The notes beneath the pieces were generated by a model. That model did not search any database. It was not told where the DNA came from and worked only from the letters and a program-made list of their open reading frames with translations. From Bacillus sp. es.034 (lineage in GTDB: Bacteria; Bacillota; Bacilli; Bacillales; Bacillaceae_B): a stretch of 64,000 bases of DNA. Every line of letters starts with the position of its first letter. Positions within the stretch are counted from its first letter, which is position 1. The stretch is from NCBI RefSeq assembly GCF_002563655.1, contig NZ_PDIY01000001.1, positions 2,888,001 through 2,952,000 on the forward strand, given 5' to 3'. A program made the translations under genes and the position numbers. Shown here in pieces: positions 1 through 8,984 of the stretch.

Positions 1-1
1 G

Positions 2-493
2 GGAAGCTCAGTCGGTACTGGCGGCATGAGATCAAAGATCGATGCATTCAAGATTACAATGGCATCAGGCATCCCTGCGTTCCTTGGTAAATCCGGACAT
101 ACGAACATCATTTATGATGCTGTTCAGCATACGGCTAAAGGAACCTATTTCGAATCGACGGAAGATTCGGTCAATCTTGATTCCAAAAAGCAATGGATTG
201 CGTTCAATTCCGGTCCAGAAGGTGAAATCACCATCGATGCAGATGCGAAAGACCGCATCTTAAAGCGGAAAGAAAGTTTGACGATCGATGATATTTATAC
301 TGTGAAAGGCCGTTTTGATAAAGGTGCAGTAGTACGTATCCTGGATAACCGTAACGAGGAAATCGGTCTTGGAATGGTCAACTATCGTTCTGGTCAACTA
401 AAGAACCCTACAGAGATAAAAGCCGATGAAATCGCAGTAGAAATTGATCAGCTCGTATGCCATGTAGAAGTTCCCATTCCATTAGGTGTTTAG
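2..493 (+). CDS. proB: Glutamate 5-kinase, C-terminal part (cut by window edge)
   Basis: Glutamate 5-kinase phosphorylates L-glutamate in the first step of proline synthesis. The reading frame is open from base 2 and begins inside the kinase domain with the GTGGM loop typical of the family, so the true start lies outside the window. The last ~75 residues (for example KGRFDKGAVVRILD, then EIGLGMVNY) form a PUA domain, as in long bacterial ProB proteins. proA follows 66 bases downstream on the same strand, so the two probably form the usual proBA operon. Identity rests on the motif, the PUA tail and the neighbour. Confidence 0.93.
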   Translation, partial: GSSVGTGGMRSKIDAFKITMASGIPAFLGKSGHTNIIYDAVQHTAKGTYFESTEDSVNLDSKKQWIAFNSGPEGEITIDADAKDRILKRKESLTIDDIYTVKGRFDKGAVVRILDNRNEEIGLGMVNYRSGQLKNPTEIKADEIAVEIDQLVCHVEVPIPLGV

Positions 494-559
494 TTGAACA
501 TTATTCTGTAAATGATTCATTTAAGTATATAGCTTTTCAAAATAATCAGGAGGTATTTG

Positions 560-1825
560 ATGAATTTAACTGTAGAAAAAACCGATGTAAAAAAACAGGC
601 GATATTGGCTAAAAAAGCTTCTAAAACCTTAAGCATGCTGACAACGGAACAAAAAAATAAAGCCCTTCATATTCTTGCCGACCATTTAGAGGCAAACTAC
701 GGATCCATTCTAAAACAGAACGAAAAAGACCTTGAAAGAGGCCGGGAGAAAGGATTTGAAGCGGCCTTTATGGATCGCTTATCCCTTACTAAAGAACGGG
801 TTGAAGACTTTGCAAACGGTCTTCGCCAAGTGGCTGACCTGGAAGATCCCACTGGTAAAGTGGTTTCCGATTGGACCTTGGAAAATCAACTGCAAGTTCA
901 GAAAGTGACCGTTCCGCTCGGTGTCATCGGAATGATTTATGAGGCTCGCCCGAACGTGACGGTGGACGCTACAGGTCTTGCATTAAAATCAGGTAATGCC
1001 ATCATCCTGAAAGGTGGATCGAATGCCATAACGTCAAATAAGGCCATTGTGGACGTTATGCATGAGGCGTTGGAACAAACAGATATTCCAAAGGATGCCG
1101 TACAATTCATCAACACAACAGATCGTGAGGCAACAAGTGAATTATTCACAATGAAAGAACATATTGATGTGTTGATTCCCCGTGGTGGAGGTGCATTGAT
1201 CAACGCTGTCGTCAATAACGCAACGGTCCCTGTCCTGGAGACAGGTGTAGGGAACTGTCATATATATATTGATAAAGAAGCTGAACTGGAAAAAGCATTG
1301 AACATCATCATTAATGCCAAAACGGACCGTCCGGCGGTTTGTAATGCGGCTGAAACCGTCATTCTTCATGAGAATTGGTTTGATGAACATAAGGACGCCT
1401 TTGTTGAAAACCTGAAAGATCATCAAGTTTTCATTCATGGGGACGAAAAAGTGGTTGAAGTGATCAAAGATGCAAAACTTGCAGGGGAAGAAGATTGGGC
1501 AAACGAATATTTAAGTCTGGATATTGCCGTTAAAGTGGTTTCTTCACTTGACGAAGCCGTGGATCATATCGAACAATACGGCACCAAACATTCAGAAGCG
1601 ATTGTGACGGAAAACAATGAAACGGCGAAAAAATTCATGATGCTCGTAGATGCCGCTGCCCTATATCATAATGCATCCACACGTTTCACAGATGGGGGAG
1701 CATTAGGATTCGGTGCTGAAATTGGTATTTCAACCCAGAAACTCCATGCAAGAGGTCCTATGGGCCTTCCAGCGTTAACAACTGTGAAGTATATGATGTA
1801 TGGAACTGGACAAATTCGAAAATAA
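560..1825 (+). CDS. proA: Gamma-glutamyl phosphate reductase
   Basis: NADPH-dependent reduction of gamma-glutamyl phosphate to glutamate-5-semialdehyde, the second step of proline synthesis. It is an aldehyde-dehydrogenase-fold protein of about 421 residues, normal length. The catalytic cysteine lies in RPAVCNAAETVI near residue 261, and the IPRGGGALI motif is present. AGGAGG at 548-553 is 6 bases from the ATG at 560, so this ATG is preferred over the in-frame TTG at 557. It follows proB directly, and a strong hairpin terminator comes right after the stop. Confidence 0.97.
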   Translation: MNLTVEKTDVKKQAILAKKASKTLSMLTTEQKNKALHILADHLEANYGSILKQNEKDLERGREKGFEAAFMDRLSLTKERVEDFANGLRQVADLEDPTGKVVSDWTLENQLQVQKVTVPLGVIGMIYEARPNVTVDATGLALKSGNAIILKGGSNAITSNKAIVDVMHEALEQTDIPKDAVQFINTTDREATSELFTMKEHIDVLIPRGGGALINAVVNNATVPVLETGVGNCHIYIDKEAELEKALNIIINAKTDRPAVCNAAETVILHENWFDEHKDAFVENLKDHQVFIHGDEKVVEVIKDAKLAGEEDWANEYLSLDIAVKVVSSLDEAVDHIEQYGTKHSEAIVTENNETAKKFMMLVDAAALYHNASTRFTDGGALGFGAEIGISTQKLHARGPMGLPALTTVKYMMYGTGQIRK

Positions 1826-1830
1826 GTAGA

Positions 1831-1863
1831 AAAACGCATGAGGGAAATCCTCATGCGTTTTTT
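1831..1863 (+). terminator. Rho-independent terminator after proA
   Basis: A 13-bp perfect stem (AAAACGCATGAGG / CCTCATGCGTTTT) with a 5-base loop and a T run. It ends proBA. The A run on the other side lets it also serve the convergent exonuclease gene. Confidence 0.92.
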
Positions 1864-1879
1864 AATATTTCATCGAATG

Positions 1880-2626
1880 TCAGCCCGACTCCTGAAGCAG
1901 GAATTCATGTAATCCACGGATCGTATGAACTTCTTGTTGATAACACAGTTTCAAAAGTCGTTCAAAGATCTCGGCCGTCATGATCGCATCATTTAAAGCA
2001 TGATGGCGGGCACGATCTTGGATATCGAATGTCTTTATGAGAATATCCAAATAGCAGTCATCCCTGCCAAGTAAGCTATTGGCCAGTGAAAAGGAATCGA
2101 CAAATTCAGGATCGAAAGAAGGGAGCTCCCACTTATTGATCCTTTTTTGAAGAAAATTAATGTCGAAGCTTGCGGGATGTGCCACCAGGATCGTCCCCTT
2201 ACTGAATTCCAAAAAACGTTCCAGACCAATGGGGAGCGTCACACCATTTAAAAAATCTTTACGTCGTAATCCCGTAAACCTCTTCGTTTCCCTGGACACC
2301 GTTTGAAGGGGGTCGATCACCTGATAGAATGTATCGTCCCTTTGTACTTTTCCCTCTTCTACCTTTACAGCACCTATCGATATGATTTCATCTCCAACTT
2401 CAGGGAAAAATCCAGTAGTCTCAAGGTCGAAAATCGTAAAGGTGCAATGAAAGAGATGTTTTTTTTGAAGAGTCGGTTTTTCTTCTTCAAATTGTTTAAG
2501 GCCACGGGAAAGTTTATGATAGGAAAGCTTTTCTTTTTCCCGCTTCACTTGATGGCGGAAGATGAATTGCTGCCATAAATAATACTTAAGTATCCGGTAG
2601 CCTACATTAATACCTAAATTGTCCAT
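1880..2626 (-). CDS. DEDDh-type 3'-5' exonuclease (PolC/DnaQ epsilon-like)
   Basis: A protein of 248 residues with a ~60-residue basic N-terminal extension, then a DnaQ-type exonuclease fold. Exo I is FDLETTG (Asp67, Glu69). The terminal HHALND near residue 215 supplies the Exo III histidine and aspartate. Such proteins remove 3' nucleotides from DNA or RNA with two metal ions. The ATG overlaps the stop of the upstream DUF294 gene by one base (TAATG), so the two are translationally coupled. Pairing of a free-standing exonuclease with a cNMP/CBS/DUF294 protein suggests a shared nucleotide-metabolism or signalling role, which is inference. The substrate is unknown. Confidence 0.85.
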   Translation of the reverse strand: MDNLGINVGYRILKYYLWQQFIFRHQVKREKEKLSYHKLSRGLKQFEEEKPTLQKKHLFHCTFTIFDLETTGFFPEVGDEIISIGAVKVEEGKVQRDDTFYQVIDPLQTVSRETKRFTGLRRKDFLNGVTLPIGLERFLEFSKGTILVAHPASFDINFLQKRINKWELPSFDPEFVDSFSLANSLLGRDDCYLDILIKTFDIQDRARHHALNDAIMTAEIFERLLKLCYQQEVHTIRGLHEFLLQESG

Positions 2627-4542
2627 TAAACCACCCGGTTCCTATTGAAACTGATTTCCATCACTTGCTGCAGTCGATTGGCAATCTGGATGGATTCTTT
2701 TAATTTTTGGCGATCCTCTTTCGAGAGGGTGCGGACATCGATGTCATTACTTAAAGGTTTTCCCTCACTAAGTTCACGCAGGTTCTGCTGCGTTCTTAAG
2801 GAAAGGAGGATATGCATGGCCGTTTTTACGTTTTCTGCATCCCTGGGGTGAAAGGCTTGCAACTTTTTCAATGCCTGTACCCTTTTGATGGTGTTCACTT
2901 CTTTTATCCCATACTTCACAGAATGAATCCGGATCATATTGACGATTTGTAAGAGTCCTGATTTTTTGATATTGAATAGATGATTTTTCGGCTTCAGGTT
3001 TACCCGGCCCAGTGGACCAACGGGGAGTTTGAATCGAAGGGCATCTTTTCGTAAGAGTTGCTGCATATTCAAGGATCGTTTCGATTTTTCAGTCAGATAA
3101 TTCCGGATTTCTTCTGCGATGGAATAGTCTCCGTAAATTGGACGGAAGTCATAAAACATCGTAATGTTCTGGATTTCCTGTGCATCCATTTCGTGAAGCC
3201 ACTCATCAATCGCCATTTTCCAGTCCGTATACGATCTCTTCCATTTTTGTTCCTTCGCCATGATCCCGCCTGTACATTCAGGAAAACCACATGCAGCAAG
3301 CTTTAAATTCAGCTTTTCGGTGAAGGCCTGAAAATAGAGATCAACTTTTTTCAGGTCGGATAAATGATTATAATCATCAAGGATGATCCCATTATCCTGA
3401 TCGGTATGGAATCCCTGCTCACTGCGTCCCTGACTGCCCATGACAATGAAACAATAATTGATCGGAGCGGAGCCGAACCCTTCCTGCCTCATTTCCTTTT
3501 CGCTCAATTGAATGATTTTCCGGTGGAGCCGATCGTTGTAGTTGGATATCACTTCACAAATATCGAATCCAAAGCTGTCCTGTGCTAGAAGGTCTTGAAT
3601 GAACTGTTGGAACGTCTCGCTCTTCACCGTAGCCAGTTCGACCAGTTCTGCATTCGTCACGGCCTTTTGAATTTTATAAGAAAGATCCAGATAATTCGAA
3701 TCCTGTATATTGAGAAATGATGTACTGGTTAGAATTCCCACCACTACATTATTGCGAATGATGGGGACGAAATCCACTTCTTCATGTTTAAAGTAGGAGA
3801 GGGCCTCATAAGCGAAGGACTCATCCCTGATCCAGAAAGGCATTTCCTTCATCCAGTCTTTTACCTTATCAGAGATACCTGGATTGGTAATGTAAGACAG
3901 GATTTCCCGCTGGGTAAGGATACCAAGCATCTTTTTATTCTGATCCACCACGACTATCCCATACGTGTCCTGTTCTTTCATCTTTTTGGCTGCGTCCAGG
4001 ATGGTAGCATTTCCATCGATGAAAGTAGGGCTGTCCATGAGAGTATGGACTTTTGTTCGGAACAGATTGATGTTTTCATCATCGGTTTCAGTGGCTGACT
4101 TTACTTTAATTTCATCGTAGAGGGTTTTCATCCGATTTCCGATGCTTTCAAATATAATTTTTGAAAAATCATTGTTTTTGGTCATGATTTCTAAAATCCG
4201 GTCTTTCTGAATCCGGAATACCGTACAATCTTCTATTGCCTGGACTGAAAAAGTCATTTGTCCGCTTGTAAGCATGATCATGATCCCAATCAAGTCACCG
4301 GGGTAATAGAAGCGGAGGGAATATTGCTTTCCACTGGAACGATGGAGGACATTCTTGGCAAGTCCGGAGACAAGGAAGTAAATATCCAATTCTTCAACCG
4401 TTTCATCTTCATGGAAGAGAAATTCCCCTTTCTTAAAAGATGTGTATGTAGAACCGGAAATAATATAATCCAGCTGTTCCGCTGATAGGACATCAAATGG
4501 ATAGTGATCCCGAATAATATGTAGTAATTCCTGCTGGTTCAT
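2626..4542 (-). CDS. cNMP-binding / CBS / DUF294 nucleotidyltransferase-like protein
   Basis: About 638 residues. The order is a cyclic-nucleotide-binding fold (about 10-125), a CBS pair (about 160-280), a DUF294 nucleotidyltransferase-like domain with GSQGRSEQG followed by a DQDNGI acidic motif near residues 367-385, and a DUF294 C-terminal helical domain. The family resembles GlnD/GlnE-type nucleotidyltransferases and is predicted to modify a protein or nucleotide in response to bound ligands. The start is the ATG at 4542 with GGGAGG 7 bases upstream; the extra 27 in-frame codons above it have no ribosome site. It is coupled to the exonuclease gene. Confidence 0.85.
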   Translation of the reverse strand: MNQQELLHIIRDHYPFDVLSAEQLDYIISGSTYTSFKKGEFLFHEDETVEELDIYFLVSGLAKNVLHRSSGKQYSLRFYYPGDLIGIMIMLTSGQMTFSVQAIEDCTVFRIQKDRILEIMTKNNDFSKIIFESIGNRMKTLYDEIKVKSATETDDENINLFRTKVHTLMDSPTFIDGNATILDAAKKMKEQDTYGIVVVDQNKKMLGILTQREILSYITNPGISDKVKDWMKEMPFWIRDESFAYEALSYFKHEEVDFVPIIRNNVVVGILTSTSFLNIQDSNYLDLSYKIQKAVTNAELVELATVKSETFQQFIQDLLAQDSFGFDICEVISNYNDRLHRKIIQLSEKEMRQEGFGSAPINYCFIVMGSQGRSEQGFHTDQDNGIILDDYNHLSDLKKVDLYFQAFTEKLNLKLAACGFPECTGGIMAKEQKWKRSYTDWKMAIDEWLHEMDAQEIQNITMFYDFRPIYGDYSIAEEIRNYLTEKSKRSLNMQQLLRKDALRFKLPVGPLGRVNLKPKNHLFNIKKSGLLQIVNMIRIHSVKYGIKEVNTIKRVQALKKLQAFHPRDAENVKTAMHILLSLRTQQNLRELSEGKPLSNDIDVRTLSKEDRQKLKESIQIANRLQQVMEISFNRNRVV

Positions 4543-4629
4543 CAAATACCTCCCGTTCGTGCTGGTTCCATAGTACTTTACCATAGAATTCCCTATTTTG
4601 AAAACGATAAAACAGGCCGCCACTCATAA

Positions 4630-4658
4630 AAAGACACCCCGATATCAGGGTGTCTTGT
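4630..4658 (-). terminator. Terminator after MMPL gene
   Basis: Stem AAGACACCC / GGGTGTCTT around an 8-base loop, with TTTTT following on the minus strand. It separates the MMPL gene from the DUF294 gene. Confidence 0.85.
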
Positions 4659-4688
4659 TTACCATTCGATTTGGGTTCTCTACCCAGG

Positions 4689-6845
4689 TCAAGAGGCTTT
4701 ATGAGCTTTTACTACCTGCTTTTCCCTCTTTTTGAAAGGCATCCACCAATTCCAGTCTCCAAGGAGCTTCATTAACGAAGGCACCAGAATCATTCTGACG
4801 ATGGTTGCATCAATGAAAATGGCGATGGCAATCCCGACCCCGATCTGTTTGACGGGCATCACACCTGTAAAAGCGAAAGCCCCCGTTATGACAATCATGA
4901 TGAGAGCGGCCGAGGTGATGATCTTACTTGTTGAAGCAAGTCCTTCAATGGTAGAACGCGTGTTGTCACCTGTTTCTTGATAAATTTCATGGATCCTGGA
5001 AATGAGGAATACCTCATAGTCCATGCTAAGGCCGAAAACAAGGCTGAATACCAGTACCGGAAGCACAAGGGCGATATCCGATTCAGGGATTCCAAATTGG
5101 CCTCCCTGGAAAATCCATACCAAGATTCCGAATGTGGATGTCAGACTGATGATATTCATCAAAATGGCCTTCAATGGAATGATGATGGAGCGGAATGCAA
5201 TCATCAGAATCAGATAGGTAGAACCTAGGATGACGAACAGGCATAATCCTACCTTTTGATAAATCTCATCAAATATTTCCTGATTGAATTTCACTTGGCC
5301 ACCAAACTTGAGGGGGTGTGACCATTCTTTGTGACTCCATTCGTTCACCAGATCCTGAGCAGCGGATGATGATGAATCCAATGACAAGTGCACAGGAATC
5401 AGTGCTTTGTCCCCCTGGATAAAACGATTCAGTGCAGGATCAATCTTCTCCTTGGATTCCGGCTGCTGAATGGCCAGGGATAATTTATTCGGCGAGTCGA
5501 TATTGGTGGCTTTGAAGATAGAATCCACTGAAGTCACAGCTGATTCCTGATTGAATTCTGAAAGGAGTTCATTCAAATCCTCCAATCCTTCTTTGGTAGT
5601 CCAGCCATTATCCCGTTTGGCAATCACATAAACCGTACTTCCTTCATCTGTCTTGAACTCCTCCTGAATGGTATCCATCGCCTGACGCGATTCAAATGTA
5701 ACAGGTAATGCCTCCGTATCTGGAATGGCAAGATTCATAGAGCGGACAGGCAAAATGCCGATCACTAATACAATTAGGGCGAGCAGGGCCAGTATAACGG
5801 GCCTTTTCATGATAAACCCGGCAAAGACCCTCCATTTTCCGTGGTCATTTTTCTTCTGTTTGATCAGCGTCCATTTATTTATAGACTTTCCGAGGAGCAG
5901 AAGAACGGAAGGGAGGAGTGATAATGCAGACACCACTGCAAGCATGACGACTACCATGCCTCCGATGGCAATCGTCTGGAATATATCGATTTCAATGAGC
6001 ATCATGGCCCCTAAACCGATGAAAACACATAATGCAGAGAAAATGATTGATTTTCCTGCCGTTTGAATAGTGGTATAGATCGCTTCCGGTATTGACCTCG
6101 AAGCCAGTTCTTCACGGTAGCGGTTAATGAACAACAGAGAGAAGTCAATGCTCAAGGCAAGCCCGATCATTGGGACTACATTCAGCAGGAATACCGATAA
6201 TTCCATGCTGTCGCCAATCAGAGCCAGAATCCCGAATGCCGTAACGACCGTCACCACTCCAATGATAATGGGAACAATGGAAGCAACAACCGAGCCAAAT
6301 GCAAATAACAGGACAAGGAGAGCGAAAGGTAATCCTATCAATTCGGCCCGTTTCAGATCATCCTGACTGGCCTTATTAATATCTGAACTAATAATGGAAG
6401 CCCCGGTCAATGATTGACCTGGATTTTCTTTTACTAGTGCTTTGATTTTTTTTGTTTCGTCGGTGATATCAGAATCATCGAAGGATAAAACGGCGTAAGC
6501 CACGTCGTCTTTCACTAATTTCTCATCTTGTAAGGGGGACTGTATAGAAGAGGTGACACCCAAGTTTTCTATACTCTCAATCGTTTTCTTAATGGATGCC
6601 TGAAACCCTTCTGCAGATTGGGAATCCTGCTTTTCCATAAGCAGCAAAATGGAAGATTCGGGAAAATCAAACGAATTGGTCAATTCATCGTTCACTTTTT
6701 CAAACTGTCCGTCTGTCCTAAAACCATCCCCGCCTAGTATGGTGGGTAAGCCTGTTGCAAAATAAGCGAATATCCCCGCTATCACCACCCAAAGTACAAT
6801 GATCCATTTATACCAACGGGTGATCCCTTTACCGAGCAGGTCCAT
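4689..6845 (-). CDS. MMPL/RND-family membrane transporter (YdfJ-like)
   Basis: About 718 residues with the two-repeat RND/MMPL plan: one N-terminal helix, an extracytoplasmic domain, five or so helices (about 170-325), then a second helix, domain and helical bundle (about 360-690). The repeats carry SIDFSLLFINRYREEL and SMDYEVFLISRIHE, the paired acidic motifs expected for proton-driven transport. Families of this type export lipids, drugs or siderophores; the substrate cannot be read here. The start is the ATG at 6845, 9 bases after AAGGAG. The ends of both lumenal regions are intact, so it looks functional. Confidence 0.9.
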   Translation of the reverse strand: MDLLGKGITRWYKWIIVLWVVIAGIFAYFATGLPTILGGDGFRTDGQFEKVNDELTNSFDFPESSILLLMEKQDSQSAEGFQASIKKTIESIENLGVTSSIQSPLQDEKLVKDDVAYAVLSFDDSDITDETKKIKALVKENPGQSLTGASIISSDINKASQDDLKRAELIGLPFALLVLLFAFGSVVASIVPIIIGVVTVVTAFGILALIGDSMELSVFLLNVVPMIGLALSIDFSLLFINRYREELASRSIPEAIYTTIQTAGKSIIFSALCVFIGLGAMMLIEIDIFQTIAIGGMVVVMLAVVSALSLLPSVLLLLGKSINKWTLIKQKKNDHGKWRVFAGFIMKRPVILALLALIVLVIGILPVRSMNLAIPDTEALPVTFESRQAMDTIQEEFKTDEGSTVYVIAKRDNGWTTKEGLEDLNELLSEFNQESAVTSVDSIFKATNIDSPNKLSLAIQQPESKEKIDPALNRFIQGDKALIPVHLSLDSSSSAAQDLVNEWSHKEWSHPLKFGGQVKFNQEIFDEIYQKVGLCLFVILGSTYLILMIAFRSIIIPLKAILMNIISLTSTFGILVWIFQGGQFGIPESDIALVLPVLVFSLVFGLSMDYEVFLISRIHEIYQETGDNTRSTIEGLASTSKIITSAALIMIVITGAFAFTGVMPVKQIGVGIAIAIFIDATIVRMILVPSLMKLLGDWNWWMPFKKREKQVVKAHKAS

Positions 6846-6995
6846 CTCATCACACTCCTTCAAGTCTTACATCCTGACTCATAGATATTTCCATTATCTT
6901 TTCTTAGCTTAAAAAAGAATCACTCATTCAGTTTAATAGGAGGAGTCAGCAGGTGCAATAACTAAATGCTCGAATAGATGATTTGAGATTGGGCA

Positions 6996-7532
6996 TCAAG
7001 ATCGCTTCATGTTGAGGATGAACGTAGAAGCGCTCAATAAATCAGGAAATATATAATCAGCGTTATACGTTGGGGAAGAGTTGCCATTTAGTAAAATCGT
7101 GGTGCATCCAGCTTTGTTGCCTGCTTCTATGTCTACATCACGATCCCCAATCATGAAGGATCCAGCAAGATCAATGTCGTATTTTTCTGCCAGTTCAAGA
7201 AGCATCCCGGGTTCGGGCTTTCTGCATGAACAACCTGCATGGGGTTTATGAGTGCAGCAGGAAACTTCCTGAATGAAACCGCCTGCTTGTTGGATTTCTT
7301 TGACCATATAATCATGGATGGAGTCCAGCTCATCATGGGAAAGATAGCCTAATCCAACACCACCTTGATTTGTAACGACAAAAAGAAGGAATCCGGATTG
7401 AGATAAATCCTTTATGGCTTCGGGGACTCCTTCCAGGAAATAAAATTGATCCGGTGTGTTCACATAGCCGACTCTATTGGTTTTCACCTCATTGATCACC
7501 CCATCACGGTCAAGAAAAACAGCTTTATTCAT
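6996..7532 (-). CDS. HAD-IIIA phosphatase (GmhB/histidinol-phosphatase-like)
   Basis: About 178 residues. DRDGVIN at the N-terminus holds the nucleophile and acid aspartates; VVTNQGGVG and MIGDRDVDIEAG supply the remaining HAD motifs. A CCTHKPHAGCSC cluster is the zinc-binding loop of the D,D-heptose 1,7-bisphosphatase / histidinol phosphatase group. The substrate in a Gram-positive is uncertain, since no heptose or histidine genes are near. Two adjacent ATGs exist; the one at 7532 lies 7 bases from AAGGAGG and is preferred over 7535. Confidence 0.85.
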   Translation of the reverse strand: MNKAVFLDRDGVINEVKTNRVGYVNTPDQFYFLEGVPEAIKDLSQSGFLLFVVTNQGGVGLGYLSHDELDSIHDYMVKEIQQAGGFIQEVSCCTHKPHAGCSCRKPEPGMLLELAEKYDIDLAGSFMIGDRDVDIEAGNKAGCTTILLNGNSSPTYNADYIFPDLLSASTFILNMKRS

Positions 7533-7644
7533 CATAAATCCTCCTTATTCGATAACTTTCATCAAGAAACACTGTGTATATGTCGCTTCTTGCGGTTTCC
7601 GAGGAAATAATGACAGAGTATTCTGTCATTTATTCTTAATCGAT

Positions 7645-7673
7645 AGGGACGGACCTTTGGAAAGTCCATCCCT
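7645..7673. repeat. GGGACGGACC palindrome, copy 1
   Basis: AGGGACGGAC / GTCCATCCCT arms (one mismatch) around CTTTGGAAA. The same sequence motif recurs at 49726-49763 and 55481-55512. This copy lies just past the 3' end of the minus-strand methyltransferase gene and has no long T tract. Confidence 0.75.
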
Positions 7674-7678
7674 GTCCT

Positions 7679-8872
7679 TTATAGTTTGCGGATAAAAACG
7701 ACTTTTAAGTAGTCGCTCTGCTTGTATTGACTGAGGGTTTTAAAATCTTCTGGAAGAGTGTATTCTTCAAGTATATTATATTTCCCATTGGTTTCCTTGA
7801 ATGCTGTATCAATAAACCCTTTGAACTTTTTCATATTGAAGGTGCTGCAGTTTGTGGATGCCACGATGGTTCCGTTCTTTTCAGTGATGGCAATCGCTTC
7901 TTTCAGCAGATCCTTATAATCTTTAGCGGCACTGAATGTGTGTTTTTTGGAACGGGCAAAGCTTGGTGGATCTAATATCACCATATCGAATGAAAGCTGT
8001 TTTTTAACAGCATATTTAAAGTACTTGAAGACATCTTCCACTATGATGTCTTGAGCCTCATAATCGATCCCGTTTATGCTGAATTGTTCAATCGTTTTGC
8101 TTAAACTGCGATTTGCAAGGTCCACACTGGTGGTGTGAGAGGCACCGCCGAGAGCCGCACATACAGAGAATGCACCGGTGTAAGAAAAGGTATTCAATAC
8201 CCTCTTGCCTTCTGAGTATATGTCACGAATCCTTTTCCTCACCTCGCGTTGATCGAGGAATACCCCCACCATCGCTCCATCATTTAAATAGATGGCAAAT
8301 TGGACGCCGTTTTCTTTCACGAGGAGAGGGAAGGAGGGACGTGTACCTTCGACAAAATCGTCTTCTTCAACGTATTTCCCTTCCTGTGCGAACCTTTTCT
8401 TCTGGTAAATACCTTTATATTCGGTTAATTCCCGTAACGATTCCATCACTTCTTCATAAAAAGAATAAGCACCCTTTGAATACCACTGAATGAGATAATA
8501 TCCATCAAAGTAATCAATGGTCAGCCCTCCGAAACCGTCACCTTCTCCATTAAACACCCTGAATGCCGTCGTATCTTCACTATAGTAGAAGTGTAAACGT
8601 TGATTAATGGCGGCCTGGATCTTTTTATAAATGAACTCCTTATCTATATCTTCATGTTCTTTCCAGCTCAGAAGCCAGCCGATCCCTTTATTCTGGAGTC
8701 CGTAGTACCCTTTTGCAATAAAGCGACCATCGGTATCTACCAGTTTGAGGATGTCACCGTCCTGTGCATCTCCAATCGATGTAGTGACATTTTCTTTATT
8801 TAAAAGAGGAAACCCCTTTAGAAATGGTTGTATGTATTTTGGGCTTGCTTTTACGATTTTTTCTTTAGTCAT
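7679..8872 (-). CDS. Class I SAM-dependent rRNA methyltransferase (RlmI/YwbD-like)
   Basis: About 397 residues. An N-terminal PUA domain (about 1-85) is followed by a Rossmann methyltransferase domain. LNTFSYTGAFSVCAALGGA is the SAM-binding loop, and VILDPPSFARS is the DPPxF catalytic motif of RlmI-type m5C methyltransferases, which modify 23S rRNA in E. coli. B. subtilis has a homologue, YwbD. The ATG at 8872 has an AGG 9 bases upstream, while the in-frame ATG at 8881 abuts that AGG and is less likely. Single gene with its own intergenic regions. Confidence 0.9.
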   Translation of the reverse strand: MTKEKIVKASPKYIQPFLKGFPLLNKENVTTSIGDAQDGDILKLVDTDGRFIAKGYYGLQNKGIGWLLSWKEHEDIDKEFIYKKIQAAINQRLHFYYSEDTTAFRVFNGEGDGFGGLTIDYFDGYYLIQWYSKGAYSFYEEVMESLRELTEYKGIYQKKRFAQEGKYVEEDDFVEGTRPSFPLLVKENGVQFAIYLNDGAMVGVFLDQREVRKRIRDIYSEGKRVLNTFSYTGAFSVCAALGGASHTTSVDLANRSLSKTIEQFSINGIDYEAQDIIVEDVFKYFKYAVKKQLSFDMVILDPPSFARSKKHTFSAAKDYKDLLKEAIAITEKNGTIVASTNCSTFNMKKFKGFIDTAFKETNGKYNILEEYTLPEDFKTLSQYKQSDYLKVVFIRKL

Positions 8873-8942
8873 TCCACTCATCCTAACCTATTGGTTTAGT
8901 CTTGTGTAGTATAGAACGTTACGGGCGTTTACGCAACTGCAT

Positions 8943-8973
8943 AAAAAAATCCCCTCAGGTCTGAAGAGGGGAT
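8943..8973 (-). terminator. Terminator after alpha/beta hydrolase gene
   Basis: Stem ATCCCCTC / GAGGGGAT and a seven-base T run on the minus strand. Confidence 0.9.
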
Positions 8974-8984
8974 AGGTTTTTGAA

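Noticed and set aside
8113-8493. A plus-strand 126-aa frame opposite the rRNA methyltransferase gene.
   Set aside because: Antisense to a gene with full motifs, no ribosome site and no recognisable domain.
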